Positions 17,016 to 25,359 of a stretch of DNA of 61,819 bases are shown here, one piece after another. The position numbers and the translations under genes were made by a program. Each line of letters begins with the position of its first letter. Positions within the stretch are counted from its first letter, which is position 1. The notes under the pieces were generated by a model. That model ran no database searches. It saw only the letters and a program-made list of their open reading frames with translations, and was not told the origin of the DNA. Source of the DNA: JBLNBQ01 sp050260095 (GTDB taxonomy: Bacteria > Bacillota > UBA5301 > DYFA01); assembly GCA_050260095.1 (NCBI GenBank), contig JBLNBQ010000179.1, forward strand, positions 1 to 61,819, given 5' to 3'.

Positions 17016-18533
17016 ATGAAGGCCAGAATCCTGCTGGCAGATGACAGTCCCACCATCCTCAAAGTGGTGGGGTCGGTGCTCGAACACCAGGGTTACGAAG
17101 TGATCACCGCGAGCAACGGGGTCGAGGCGGCCGAAAAGGCCTATCTGGTCGGCCCCGACCTGGTGCTGCTCGACGTCATGATGCCCCGCCTGAACGGGTA
17201 TCAGGTTTGCCGGTTGATCAAGAACGAGCCGGCGCTGCGCCACGTGCCGGTGGTCATCCTCACCTCGCGCGACCAACCCCGCGACCGGTTCTGGGGTTAT
17301 CAGACCGGGGCCGACGAATACGTGACCAAGGGGTTCGACCAGGAGCGACTACTCCAGGTGGTGGCCGAGCTGTTGGACAAGCGGGGGGAATGGGGGACCG
17401 GCGAGGTCGACCGGGCCGCGGCGGCGGGTTCGGCTATCGTCGACATCCTGGCCTTGTCCAACGACTTGCTCGACCGGAAACTCTTCGAGGCGACGGTCGT
17501 CAACGAACTGGGCAAACTGGCGACGGTCATGCAGAGCTACGAACAGACCGTGGACGCCGTTTTGAGCCTGGTCCATCGCCTGGTCGACTACTCGGTGGCC
17601 GCCGTGGCGACCGTCCATGAGGGACAGGGCGAGCTGACGCTCAAGATCCGCACACCGGTGGTCCGGGAGTATCTCGAAGAGTTCAAACAGCGAACTTTCG
17701 ACGCTTTCCACGCCTACTTCCGCGGGGCGCACCTGTTCCACGGCTTCCGGAGCAACGTGCTCTATGCCGATGGCTTGGCGACCACCATGGAGGTGGAGGG
17801 CGCCCCCACCGCGGTGGAAGACTTCCTCTTCGTGCCCATCATGGCCAAGGGCGAAGTGGTCGGCGGCCTGGCCCTGGCCCATCCGCCGGGCGGTCACTTT
17901 ACCGCTGAGGACCAGGCGAATCTTCAGTTGATCGCCACCCACGCCTATTTGGTCATCGAGAACGCTTTCCTCTACGAGCAGGTCAAGCAGCTTTCGATCA
18001 CCGACGGCTTGACCAGGGTTTTCAACCGGCGGTACCTGGAAGACCGCTTGGAGCAGGAATTTCGCCGCAGCCAGCGCCACAAGACATTCCTCTCTTGCCT
18101 GATGATGGACATCGACCATTTCAAACAGATCAACGACACCTACGGCCACCAGGCGGGCGACCTGGTGCTACGCAAGCTGATGGAGCTTTGCCGCCAGGTC
18201 ACCCGGTCAACCGACATCATCGGCCGGTTCGGCGGAGAGGAGTTCGTGGTGCTCCTTCCCGAAACCGATACCCTGGGGGGCAAATGCGTGGCCGAGCGCT
18301 TGCGGAAGCTGGTCGAAAGCCAGACTTTCACGACTGACGCCGGTCCGGTCCGGATGACCATCAGCCTTGGACTCTGCTCGATACCGGCGGTAGGCGTCGA
18401 GGAACCGGCCGACCTAATCAAGCAGACCGACGCGGCGCTTTATGAGGCCAAGCACAGCGGGCGTAACAAGACTTGCGTGGCCAAGGTGAATCTGCCGCTG
18501 GAAGACGGCCAGGGCGGGGCCTGCGCTTCCTGA
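17016..18533 (+). CDS. REC-GAF-GGDEF diguanylate cyclase response regulator
   Basis: 505 residues. Residues 1-125 are a receiver domain with acidic pocket D9/D10, phospho-acceptor D53 (LLDVMMP), T83 and K105 (followed by G rather than the usual P). Residues about 165-330 look like a GAF-type sensor. The C-terminal GGDEF domain has ITDGLTRVFNRRYLE, MMDIDHFKQINDTYGH and the active-site GGEEF; RSTD five residues before GGEEF is an intact inhibitory (I) site. It should make c-di-GMP on phosphorylation and be product-inhibited. Only 24 bp separate it from hypE, so it may be transcribed with the hydrogenase genes. No partner kinase is in the window. Confidence 0.93.
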   Translation: MKARILLADDSPTILKVVGSVLEHQGYEVITASNGVEAAEKAYLVGPDLVLLDVMMPRLNGYQVCRLIKNEPALRHVPVVILTSRDQPRDRFWGYQTGADEYVTKGFDQERLLQVVAELLDKRGEWGTGEVDRAAAAGSAIVDILALSNDLLDRKLFEATVVNELGKLATVMQSYEQTVDAVLSLVHRLVDYSVAAVATVHEGQGELTLKIRTPVVREYLEEFKQRTFDAFHAYFRGAHLFHGFRSNVLYADGLATTMEVEGAPTAVEDFLFVPIMAKGEVVGGLALAHPPGGHFTAEDQANLQLIATHAYLVIENAFLYEQVKQLSITDGLTRVFNRRYLEDRLEQEFRRSQRHKTFLSCLMMDIDHFKQINDTYGHQAGDLVLRKLMELCRQVTRSTDIIGRFGGEEFVVLLPETDTLGGKCVAERLRKLVESQTFTTDAGPVRMTISLGLCSIPAVGVEEPADLIKQTDAALYEAKHSGRNKTCVAKVNLPLEDGQGGACAS

Positions 18534-18542
18534 CGCTGCACC

Positions 18543-18573
18543 GGTAGGGCGGACCCCTCTGGTTCGCCCTGCC
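18543..18573 (+). terminator. Terminator-like hairpin after the GGDEF gene
   Basis: GGTAGGGCGGACC pairs with GGTTCGCCCTGCC around a 5-nt loop: 13 bp with two G-U wobbles. No U-run follows (AGGAAGACC). Confidence 0.55.
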
Positions 18574-18633
18574 AGGAAGACCATTATCTCCCATGTGTAT
18601 GGGGGCGGTCTGCCGGACACCGTAATAGCGAGG

Positions 18634-19028
18634 TTTGCAACGGCCGAGCCAAGATCAGTACGAGGTCCACCAGGGCTTCGTATTGGTCGGCCAAAGGTTG
18701 CTACAGGATCCTTTTGGGTTCTGTAGTAGCCGGCGGGCAGATCGTCGTGGGTTCCGATCCGGGTTTGCAGTAGCCCGAACGGTTACTGCAGGCTCGTCAG
18801 GGATTCACGGCGGTCGAGCTAAGATCATCACGGGTTCCGCACTCACAATGGTCATGTGGCCTTGGGGTTTACGGCAGCCGAAAGGTTGTCGTAGGCTCCG
18901 TAGGTATCCGTGATGGTCGAGCAACGGTTATTGTAGGTTCCGTAAGGGTCTATTGCAGCCGAAAGGTTGCAGTTGGCTCTGAGGGAATCTGCAGTAGCCC
19001 GAGCAAAGGTCGTTGCAGGCCTTTTTTT
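18634..19028 (+). repeat. Tandem array of about nine degenerate hairpin units, probably a non-coding RNA
   Basis: No protein gene is supported in 18534-19110. The array has a period of about 41 nt (39-45), with one 64-nt step: units begin near 18636, 18679, 18722, 18766, 18806, 18870, 18909, 18951 and 18990. Each is a stem of up to 10 bp closed by C-G with a loop of GAAA, CGAAC or a 7-8 nt GAGCAAC-like sequence, then GG and a linker resembling YTCCGTAAGGGTTC. Unit 4 pairs TGCAGTAGCC with GGTTACTGCA, unit 6 TACGGCAGCC with GGTTGTCGTA, unit 8 ATTGCAGCC with GGTTGCAGT. Between these three, stem pairs 5, 7 and 9 change on both sides (U-A/C-G, A-U/G-C/U-A, G-C/A-U). G-U pairs in unit 7 fit plus-strand RNA. 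Units 1, 3 and 5 are weaker (6-7 of 10 pairs). The last unit is followed by seven T. Function unknown. Confidence 0.7.
18990..19028 (+). terminator. Terminator formed by the last hairpin of the array
   Basis: TGCAGTAGCC (18990-18999) pairs with GGTCGTTGCA (19008-19017), nine of ten pairs, followed after GGCC by T7 (19022-19028). This would end a transcript running through the array. Confidence 0.6.
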
Positions 19029-19110
19029 ACATAGAGGGAAAGTCTTGCACCTGGTCGAAGGGTAACCTGACCACGCCGTCAGACGGCCCGACAGGAGCGA
19101 ATCGCCCAGG

Positions 19111-21117
19111 ATGCGGTCAGCCAGTCGTCCTCCCTCTGTCATCAGGCCAATTCTCGCCGGAATGCTCACGCTCGCAGTCATGCTGGGCGCCGTTGGCGTT
19201 TCCGCCAGGGCCGCGCTCCTGCCTCCCGCTCCTCCTTCCAATCTCACTCTTGTCTTCAACGGGGAAACCCAAGCGAACCAAGGACGATTGGTGGGCGGGG
19301 TGATCCTCGTCCCGCTCGAGGCCCTGACGCGCCAGTTCGCCATCGCCTCGGGCTACCTTCAGGAGACGCGCACCCTCCGGCTGGAGTCTTTCGGCAAGGT
19401 GGTCTATCTCACTCTCGGCAACAAGGTCGCGCTGGCCGACGGGAAGAGTCTCAAGCTCGTGGAACCGGCTCAGCTCTTCGATGGCCGCATCTACGTCCCG
19501 CTCCGCTTCTTGGGCGAGCTGTTGGGCCTGGAGGTCGTCTACTCCGCCCGCGAGAGACGGGTCGAGGTCCGAGGTCCCGAATACGGTGTCACGGCGGTCG
19601 CTTTCGGAATGCAAGACGGGCGGCCGGCGGTGACCATCGATGCCACTCGCCCGCCCTCGGTGCGGCCGAGCCTCAAGCGCAACCCGCTCCGGGTGGTCTT
19701 GGACGTCGAAGGCGGGCGGCTCGCCGTGGCGCCCGGCACCACCAGCACCCAGGATCCGGTGGCGCCCAAGCTTGCGTGGGCCCAGCCCCGTCCCGATCTC
19801 GCCCAGGTCACCATCACCCTTGGCCGGGAGGTCGGCTATGAGCTGGTGCAGGACGGCTCCCGCTTCACGCTGCTCTTTCCGCCGGAAGTCAGGAGCGCTG
19901 CCCTGGTGACCCGCGACGGGCGCCGGTACCTGACCGTCGACGCCACCGCCCCGGTGAAGGCGAACGTCTCGCGGCTGTCCAACCCCGACCGGCTGGTCGT
20001 CGATTTCCCGGGCGCCGCGCTGGCCGGACCCGCCCGGATCGAGGTCGGCGACGCGTGGGTGGACAACCTCCGGCTCGGACAACTCGATGCGAGCACGGTG
20101 CGGGTCGTCGCGACGCTGGCGGGACCGCTCGGCTTCCGGGAGGAAGCCCTGCCGGACAGCGACCGCCCGCCCGCCACTATGTGGTCGGCTCATCTCTACA
20201 ACCGGGTGACCAAGCTGGAAACAGCCACCTTGCGCGACCGGAGCCAGGTCAGGATGGCCTTGGCGGTTCCGGCCGTCCCCGCGGTGGCCGTCGACCGGAA
20301 AGCGGGGCGGCTCTCGGTGAGTCTTTCGGAGACATTGGGGGAGGGACTCCCCTCCGAACTGGCCGTGGGCGACGGAACGGTGAGCCGGGTGCGGCTTGAG
20401 ACAGCCGGCCCTCCCAACCTGCAGGTGGCGCTGGACCTTCCGTACTACGTCGGGCACCAGGTCCTGGCGGAGACGCCGCGGGTGGCCGTGGTCGAGGTCA
20501 GCCGCTCCCCGGTCTATCGCCAGAAGATCTACCTCGATCCCGGGCACGGAGGGAGTGACCCGGGGGCAATCGGCCCCGGCGGGCTTCAGGAGAAAGAGGT
20601 CAACCTCGACGTCGCCCTCCGGGTGCGCGACCTGCTCACCGACGCGGGCGCCTTGGTGAGCCTCTCCCGGGAGACCGACGCCTTCATCCCGCTTCACGAC
20701 CGGCCGAAGGACGCCAACGACCGCCAGGTCGCCGCGTTCGTCAGCCTGCACCACAATGCCAGCCTGCGCAAGGATACCGGCACGGAGGTCTACTACCACC
20801 CCGAACACGGGGCCAGCAGGGACTTGGCGGTGGAGGTCCAGCGCCGGGTGCCCGAGGCGCTCGGCCTGCTCAATCGGGGCATCAAGATCAGCCGCGAGTT
20901 CGTCGTGCTGAAGGAGACCACCATGCCGGCCATCCTCGTCGAAGGAGGATTCATCTCCAACCCCGATGAGGAGAAGCGCTTGGCCGACCCCGCCTTCCGG
21001 CAGAAGGAGGCCGCCGCGGTGGCCGAGGGGATCATCGCTTTCTTCCGCGCCCAACTGGAGCTGCCCGCACCGCCCGCCGCTCCTCTCGCGACCGCCGCTG
21101 CCGACCCCGCCCGCTGA
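19111..21117 (+). CDS. Secreted N-acetylmuramoyl-L-alanine amidase with copper-amine-oxidase-N and AMIN-like domains
   Basis: 668 residues. A signal peptide (about residues 12-35) is followed by a copper-amine-oxidase N-terminal-like domain (VFNGETQ, VPLEALTRQF, YVPLRFLGELLG), then repeated beta-rich AMIN-like segments, and a C-terminal Amidase_3 domain from about residue 470. Zinc and catalytic residues are visible in DPGHGGSDPG, EKEVNLDV, SLHHNA and ILVEGGFISN. The enzyme should cut the MurNAc-L-Ala bond of peptidoglycan outside the membrane, for cell separation, sporulation or germination. The AMIN-like region targets it to the wall. It precedes murI by 125 bp. Confidence 0.93.
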   Translation: MRSASRPPSVIRPILAGMLTLAVMLGAVGVSARAALLPPAPPSNLTLVFNGETQANQGRLVGGVILVPLEALTRQFAIASGYLQETRTLRLESFGKVVYLTLGNKVALADGKSLKLVEPAQLFDGRIYVPLRFLGELLGLEVVYSARERRVEVRGPEYGVTAVAFGMQDGRPAVTIDATRPPSVRPSLKRNPLRVVLDVEGGRLAVAPGTTSTQDPVAPKLAWAQPRPDLAQVTITLGREVGYELVQDGSRFTLLFPPEVRSAALVTRDGRRYLTVDATAPVKANVSRLSNPDRLVVDFPGAALAGPARIEVGDAWVDNLRLGQLDASTVRVVATLAGPLGFREEALPDSDRPPATMWSAHLYNRVTKLETATLRDRSQVRMALAVPAVPAVAVDRKAGRLSVSLSETLGEGLPSELAVGDGTVSRVRLETAGPPNLQVALDLPYYVGHQVLAETPRVAVVEVSRSPVYRQKIYLDPGHGGSDPGAIGPGGLQEKEVNLDVALRVRDLLTDAGALVSLSRETDAFIPLHDRPKDANDRQVAAFVSLHHNASLRKDTGTEVYYHPEHGASRDLAVEVQRRVPEALGLLNRGIKISREFVVLKETTMPAILVEGGFISNPDEEKRLADPAFRQKEAAAVAEGIIAFFRAQLELPAPPAAPLATAAADPAR

Positions 21118-21191
21118 CCGTCCCCCCGACGCCCGGCCGAAGCGGACCCGTGTTCTTGCTGCACCCCGAGAGGCCATTCGCCCTGGCAGCG

Positions 21192-21200
21192 TGATATAAT
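21192..21200 (+). promoter_or_regulatory. Extended -10 promoter for murI and the glutamate mutase operon
   Basis: TG-A-TATAAT (TG 21192-21193, consensus hexamer 21195-21200) without a recognisable -35, 42 nt before the murI ATG. AAAGGAG lies between them (21226-21232). Confidence 0.65.
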
Positions 21201-21242
21201 AACGGAGGCCGGGGGAGCGTTCACAAAGGAGAAATCTGCCAC

Positions 21243-22070
21243 ATGCTGAATAACCCAGCGGATGGGCCGATCGGCGTCTTCGACTCCGGGTTCGGAGGGT
21301 TGACGGTGGTCCAGGCGATCTGGCGTCACTTGCCTCTGGAGCATGTCCTTTACGTCGGCGACACGGCCCGCGTGCCATACGGTGGGCGGGAGCCCAAGGA
21401 AATCCGCAGCTTCAACCGGGAGATTCTCCGCTTCCTGGTCCAGGAAGGCTGTAAGCTGGTGGTTTTCGCCTGCAACACCTCTTCGGCGCTGGCCTTCGCC
21501 GAGATGGAGCGGGAATTCGACCTGCCCATGGTCGAGGTCATCACGCCTGGGGCCAAAGCGGCGGCGGCCGCCTCACGCAACGGTCGCATCGGGCTGTGGG
21601 CAACGGAGGCGACCGTGCGGAGCGGCGCATACGCCAGAGCGGTCAAGGCCCAGCGGCCCGACGCCGAGATCGTTCAGGTGGCCTGCCCGCGGCTGGTTCC
21701 CCTCATCGAGGGAGGGCGGGCGGCGTCGCCCGACGTACAAGAGGCCGTACAGGAATATGCCGGCCCGATCCGGCGAGCCGGCGTCGACACGCTCATCCTG
21801 GGGTGCACGCACTATCCCTTCCTGGCGCCTTTCATCCGGGAAGCGCTGGGCGATGGGGTCGCGCTCGTGAACCCGGCCGAGGAAACGGCCCGGCGGACGG
21901 GAGAAGTCCTGCGCCTGAGCGGGCTCAGCGCCACTCACCGGCAAGACGACCGGTTCTGCACGTCGGGCGATGCGGAGGTCTTCCAGAACCTGGGGAGCGT
22001 GTTGGCCGGCCGGCCGTTGGCGCAGGTGGAGCAGGTGGCTTTTTCCTCCCAACTCGGAGTCACCGGTTGA
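21243..22070 (+). CDS. murI: Glutamate racemase
   Basis: 275 residues. Signatures are PIGVFDSGFGGLTV, YVGDTARVPYGG, and the two catalytic cysteines in VFACNTSSA and LGCTHYPFL. It interconverts L- and D-glutamate to supply D-Glu for peptidoglycan. It is the first gene of a run that continues with glutamate mutase S, murD and mutL, so D-Glu supply and glutamate breakdown share a transcript. Confidence 0.97.
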   Translation: MLNNPADGPIGVFDSGFGGLTVVQAIWRHLPLEHVLYVGDTARVPYGGREPKEIRSFNREILRFLVQEGCKLVVFACNTSSALAFAEMEREFDLPMVEVITPGAKAAAAASRNGRIGLWATEATVRSGAYARAVKAQRPDAEIVQVACPRLVPLIEGGRAASPDVQEAVQEYAGPIRRAGVDTLILGCTHYPFLAPFIREALGDGVALVNPAEETARRTGEVLRLSGLSATHRQDDRFCTSGDAEVFQNLGSVLAGRPLAQVEQVAFSSQLGVTG

Positions 22071-22095
22071 GGCAAGATGGGGGTAGAGGGCAGAG

Positions 22096-22533
22096 ATGGC
22101 GGTGACGACCAACCAGAAGACCATCGTGATGGGAGTCATCGGCGCCGACGTGCACGCGATCGGCAACAAGATACTGGAACATGCGTTCCGCGACGCCGGG
22201 TTCAGAGTGGTGAACCTCGGCGTCCTTGTGTCTCAGGAGGAGTTCGTACACGCGGCCATCGAGACGGCCGCCGATGTCCTGGCCGTCTCTTCGCTCTACG
22301 GCCACGGGGAGATCGACTGCCGCGGGCTCAAGGAGAAGTGCCGGGAGGCCGGGCTTGACCGCCTCCTGCTGTACGTGGGCGGGAACCTGGTCGTGGGGAA
22401 GCAAGACTGGAAGGAGACCGAGGCCAAGTTCCGCGCCATGGGCTTCGACCGCGTCTTTCCGCCGGGAACCCTGCCTGAGCAGGCCATCGCGGCGTTGCGG
22501 CGCGACCTGGGGCTCCCCGGAGGTGAAGCGTAG
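22096..22533 (+). CDS. glmS: Methylaspartate (glutamate) mutase, B12-binding subunit S
   Basis: 145 residues, a single cobalamin-binding domain: IGADVHAIGNK contains the DxHxxG motif whose histidine ligates cobalt, followed by VVNLGVLVSQEEF and LLLYVGGNLVVGKQDW. With subunit E (25360) it converts L-glutamate to (2S,3S)-3-methylaspartate. The gene symbol follows glutamate mutase nomenclature and is not glucosamine synthase. Its stop overlaps the murD start by one base. Confidence 0.94.
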   Translation: MAVTTNQKTIVMGVIGADVHAIGNKILEHAFRDAGFRVVNLGVLVSQEEFVHAAIETAADVLAVSSLYGHGEIDCRGLKEKCREAGLDRLLLYVGGNLVVGKQDWKETEAKFRAMGFDRVFPPGTLPEQAIAALRRDLGLPGGEA

Positions 22534-23900
22534 TGGATTTCGAAGGCAAGAGGGTCGCGGTCGTCGGCCTGGGGGTCTCGAACCTCCCGCTGATTCGCTT
22601 CCTGAAGGCGAAAGGCGCGCACGTCACCGGGTGCGACAAGAAGAGCCTGGACGAACTCGCCGCACGCGTTCCCCTGATCCAGGAGCTTGACTGCCGCCTC
22701 GACCTTGGCCCCGGCTATCTCGCCTCGCTCAGCGAGCACGAGGTGATCTTCCTCACGCCCGGGATGCGCAAGAACCTGCCGGAGATCGCCCGGGCCCGCG
22801 CGGCGGGGGCGATCATCTCCAGCGAGATCAGCCTCGTCTTCGAGCTTTGCCGCGCGCCCATCCTGGGGATCACGGGTTCGAGCGGGAAGACCACCACGAC
22901 GATGCTCTGCGGGCGCATCCTGGAGACCAACGGCGACCAGGTATTCGTCGGCGGGAACATCGGCCGGCCCCTGATCGAAATCGCAGAGCAGATTCCGGCG
23001 ACCGCCAAGGTCGTCCTCGAACTCTCCAGCTTCCAGTTGGAGGAGTTGGCCCACAGCCCGCATCTGAGCATCGTCACCAACATCACGCCCAACCATCTGG
23101 ACCAGCACGCTTCCATGGAAGAGTACGTGGAGGCGAAAAAACACATCTACCGCCACCAGACGCCTGGCGACGCCTGCATCCTCAACTTCGACGACCCGAC
23201 CACCCGGGCGATGCAGCACGACTGCCCCGGGCGGGTCGCCTTCTTCAGCCGGCGGACGGAGCTTGACGAAGGGGCGTTCGTCCGCCACGGCGACCTCCTG
23301 CTCCGCTGGGCGGGCCGGGAAGAACGGATCTGTTCCCGGGATGAACTCAAGCTGCTCGGCGAACACAACGTCGAGAACGTGCTGGCGGCTTCTCTCGCCA
23401 CCCACCTCTTCGGCGCCCGGACTGCCGCCGTGCACGAGGCGGTCACGACCTTCACCGGCGCGCCGCATCGCTTGGAGTTCGTCCGGGAGGTCTCCGGGGT
23501 CCGCTACTACAACGACTCCATCGCGACGACGCCCAGCCGGGCCATGGCGGCCTTGAGCTCCTTCGACCAGCCCATCGTGCTCATCGCGGGCGGATACGAC
23601 AAGAAGATCCCCTTCGACGAATTCGCCCGGCTCGCGGTGCGGAAGGTCAAGGCGGTCGTGGTCCTGGGCGTCACCGCCGGGCTCATCGAGGAGGCCATCC
23701 GCCGGGCCGCCGCCGAGGGTTCCGCCAGGCTCCCCATCATCGTGCGCGCCGGCGGCTTCGACGAGGCGGTGAGGGAGGCGGCGCATCTCGCGGCGCCAGG
23801 CGATGTGGTGCTGCTGTCGCCGGCCTGCGCCAGTTACGACATGTTCAACAATTTCGAGGAGCGGGGCCAGCGGTTCCGCGACCTGGTGCGGGGGTTGTAG
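22533..23900 (+). CDS. murD: UDP-N-acetylmuramoylalanine--D-glutamate ligase
   Basis: 455 residues of the Mur ligase fold: N-terminal Rossmann-like domain (VAVVGLGVSNLPLIRFL), ATP loop GITGSSGKTTTT, ELSSFQLEE, ITPNHLDQHASMEEY and the C-terminal YYNDSIATTPSRAMAAL and LIAGGYDKKIPFDEF. It adds D-glutamate to UDP-MurNAc-L-Ala. It is unusual to find it inside a glutamate mutase operon rather than in the dcw cluster; because another murD copy elsewhere cannot be excluded, a specialised role is possible. GTG start overlapping the previous stop. Confidence 0.93.
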   Translation: MDFEGKRVAVVGLGVSNLPLIRFLKAKGAHVTGCDKKSLDELAARVPLIQELDCRLDLGPGYLASLSEHEVIFLTPGMRKNLPEIARARAAGAIISSEISLVFELCRAPILGITGSSGKTTTTMLCGRILETNGDQVFVGGNIGRPLIEIAEQIPATAKVVLELSSFQLEELAHSPHLSIVTNITPNHLDQHASMEEYVEAKKHIYRHQTPGDACILNFDDPTTRAMQHDCPGRVAFFSRRTELDEGAFVRHGDLLLRWAGREERICSRDELKLLGEHNVENVLAASLATHLFGARTAAVHEAVTTFTGAPHRLEFVREVSGVRYYNDSIATTPSRAMAALSSFDQPIVLIAGGYDKKIPFDEFARLAVRKVKAVVVLGVTAGLIEEAIRRAAAEGSARLPIIVRAGGFDEAVREAAHLAAPGDVVLLSPACASYDMFNNFEERGQRFRDLVRGL

Positions 23901-23901
23901 C

Positions 23902-25323
23902 GTGACCGGTGCGGGGGAGCGGGTCCTCCTCGTAGACTTCGGGAGCACCTTCACCAAGCTGACGGCGGTCGAGACCGGCGCGCCGCGCCTGCTCGGCAAC
24001 GCCCAGGCGCCCACCACGGTGGCTCAAGGCATCATGCTGGGCTTCCGCGCCGCCTTGGACAAGCTGACCGCCCTCACCGGGCTTGGGCTGGGCGATTTTG
24101 CGCGCACCCTGGTCGCCTCCTCCGCCGCCGGCGGCCTGCGGATGGTCGCGGTGGGGCTGGTGCCCGAACTCACGGTCGAGGCCGCCCGGCGGGCCGCCCT
24201 GGGCGCCGGCGCCAAACTGCTCGGCGGGTTCGCCTACGAGTTGATTCCCGACGACTTGGAGCGGATGGCCGCCCTCTCGCCCGACCTGATCCTCCTGGCC
24301 GGCGGGACCGACGGAGGCAACAAGGAGGTCATCCTGCACAACGCCGCGGTGCTGGCCCGCTCACGGCTCACCGCTCCCATCATCGTGGCCGGGAACCGCT
24401 GCGTGGCCCCGGAGGTGCTCCGCGTGCTCAGCGAGGGCGGCAAGGAGGCCCGGGTCACGGAAAACGTCATGCCCGAACTCGACCAGCTCAACGTCGAACC
24501 CGCCCGCCGGGCCATCCGGGCGCTCTTTTTGGAGCGCATCATCGAGGCCAAGGGTCTCGAGGCCGTCCGCGACCTGGCCGGCGGGCAGGTCATCCCCACG
24601 CCCGCCGCCGTCCTCCAGGCCGCCGAACTGTTAGCCAGAGGACTTCCCGGGGAGCCGGGGTTCGGCGACCTCATGGTGATCGATCCGGGGGGCGCCACGA
24701 CCGACGTGCACTCGCTCAGCAAGGGGGAGCCGACCCGGCCGAACGTGGCCTGGAAAGGCCTGCCGGAGCCCTTCGCCAAGCGGACCGTCGAAGGCGACCT
24801 GGGGCTTCGGGTCTCGGCGGTGGCGGCCGTGGAGGCGGTGGGCGAGGAGCGCCTGCGTCGCCTGATGAACGACCCGACCTACCCGGCGGCGGAGCGGGCG
24901 GCGACTCTGGCCAAGGCGACGGAGGCGCTGCCGGAGGATGCCCGCGACCGGGCCTTCGACCTGGCCTTGGCCCGGGCCTGCGTCGAGCTGGCGGTGAGCC
25001 GCCACGCCGGCCGGCTGGAGACGCTCTACACGCCCATGGGCGTTTCGTACCTCCAAAAGGGGAAGGACCTGACCGGGCTCAAAGTGGTCATCGGCACCGG
25101 GGGGCCGATCATCCGGGCGGCCGACCCGGCCTGGGTGCTGGCGGGGGCGTGTTTCGACCCGGCCGAACCAGACCTGCTGCGCCCGGAGCACCCCGACCTG
25201 CTGCTCGACCGCGACTACCTTCTGTCGGGGCTGGGCCTCTTGGCGGAGCATGACCCGCAAGCGGCCCTCCGGCTCGCCAAGCTGCACCTTACCCCCTGTC
25301 CGGCGCCCACGAGGCCAGCCTGA
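23902..25323 (+). CDS. mutL: MutL/GlmL family protein (glutamate mutase-associated ATPase-fold protein)
   Basis: 473 residues from GTG 23902, one base after the murD stop. Hsp70/actin-like nucleotide-binding motifs are visible: LLVDFGSTFTKLTAVE, LLAGGTDGGNKE, VIDPGGATTDVHS and VIGTGGPIIR. In glutamate fermenters the protein sits between mutase S and E and is thought to protect or reactivate the B12 enzyme. It is unrelated to the mismatch-repair MutL. Confidence 0.93.
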   Translation: MTGAGERVLLVDFGSTFTKLTAVETGAPRLLGNAQAPTTVAQGIMLGFRAALDKLTALTGLGLGDFARTLVASSAAGGLRMVAVGLVPELTVEAARRAALGAGAKLLGGFAYELIPDDLERMAALSPDLILLAGGTDGGNKEVILHNAAVLARSRLTAPIIVAGNRCVAPEVLRVLSEGGKEARVTENVMPELDQLNVEPARRAIRALFLERIIEAKGLEAVRDLAGGQVIPTPAAVLQAAELLARGLPGEPGFGDLMVIDPGGATTDVHSLSKGEPTRPNVAWKGLPEPFAKRTVEGDLGLRVSAVAAVEAVGEERLRRLMNDPTYPAAERAATLAKATEALPEDARDRAFDLALARACVELAVSRHAGRLETLYTPMGVSYLQKGKDLTGLKVVIGTGGPIIRAADPAWVLAGACFDPAEPDLLRPEHPDLLLDRDYLLSGLGLLAEHDPQAALRLAKLHLTPCPAPTRPA

Positions 25324-25359
25324 GCCGTCCGACGGGTCCTTAGAGGGAGGAAGAACCCG

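Noticed and set aside
18634..19028. CRISPR array
   Set aside because: Units are degenerate, linkers rather than spacers are conserved, and no cas gene is present.
18634..19028. Integron attC-like or T-box element
   Set aside because: No integrase, no cassette genes, no conserved attC core sites; no T-box sequence or specifier stem could be recognised.
18635..19343. Short frames within the hairpin array on both strands, one with a 14-residue periodicity
   Set aside because: The protein periodicity merely reflects the 41-42-bp DNA repeat; no ribosome sites, and the RNA-stem compensation explains the sequence better.
19117..21378. 753-codon open frame on the minus strand opposite the amidase gene
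   Set aside because: High GC removes stop codons on the opposite strand; the protein has no recognisable motif, whereas the plus strand encodes a complete amidase.
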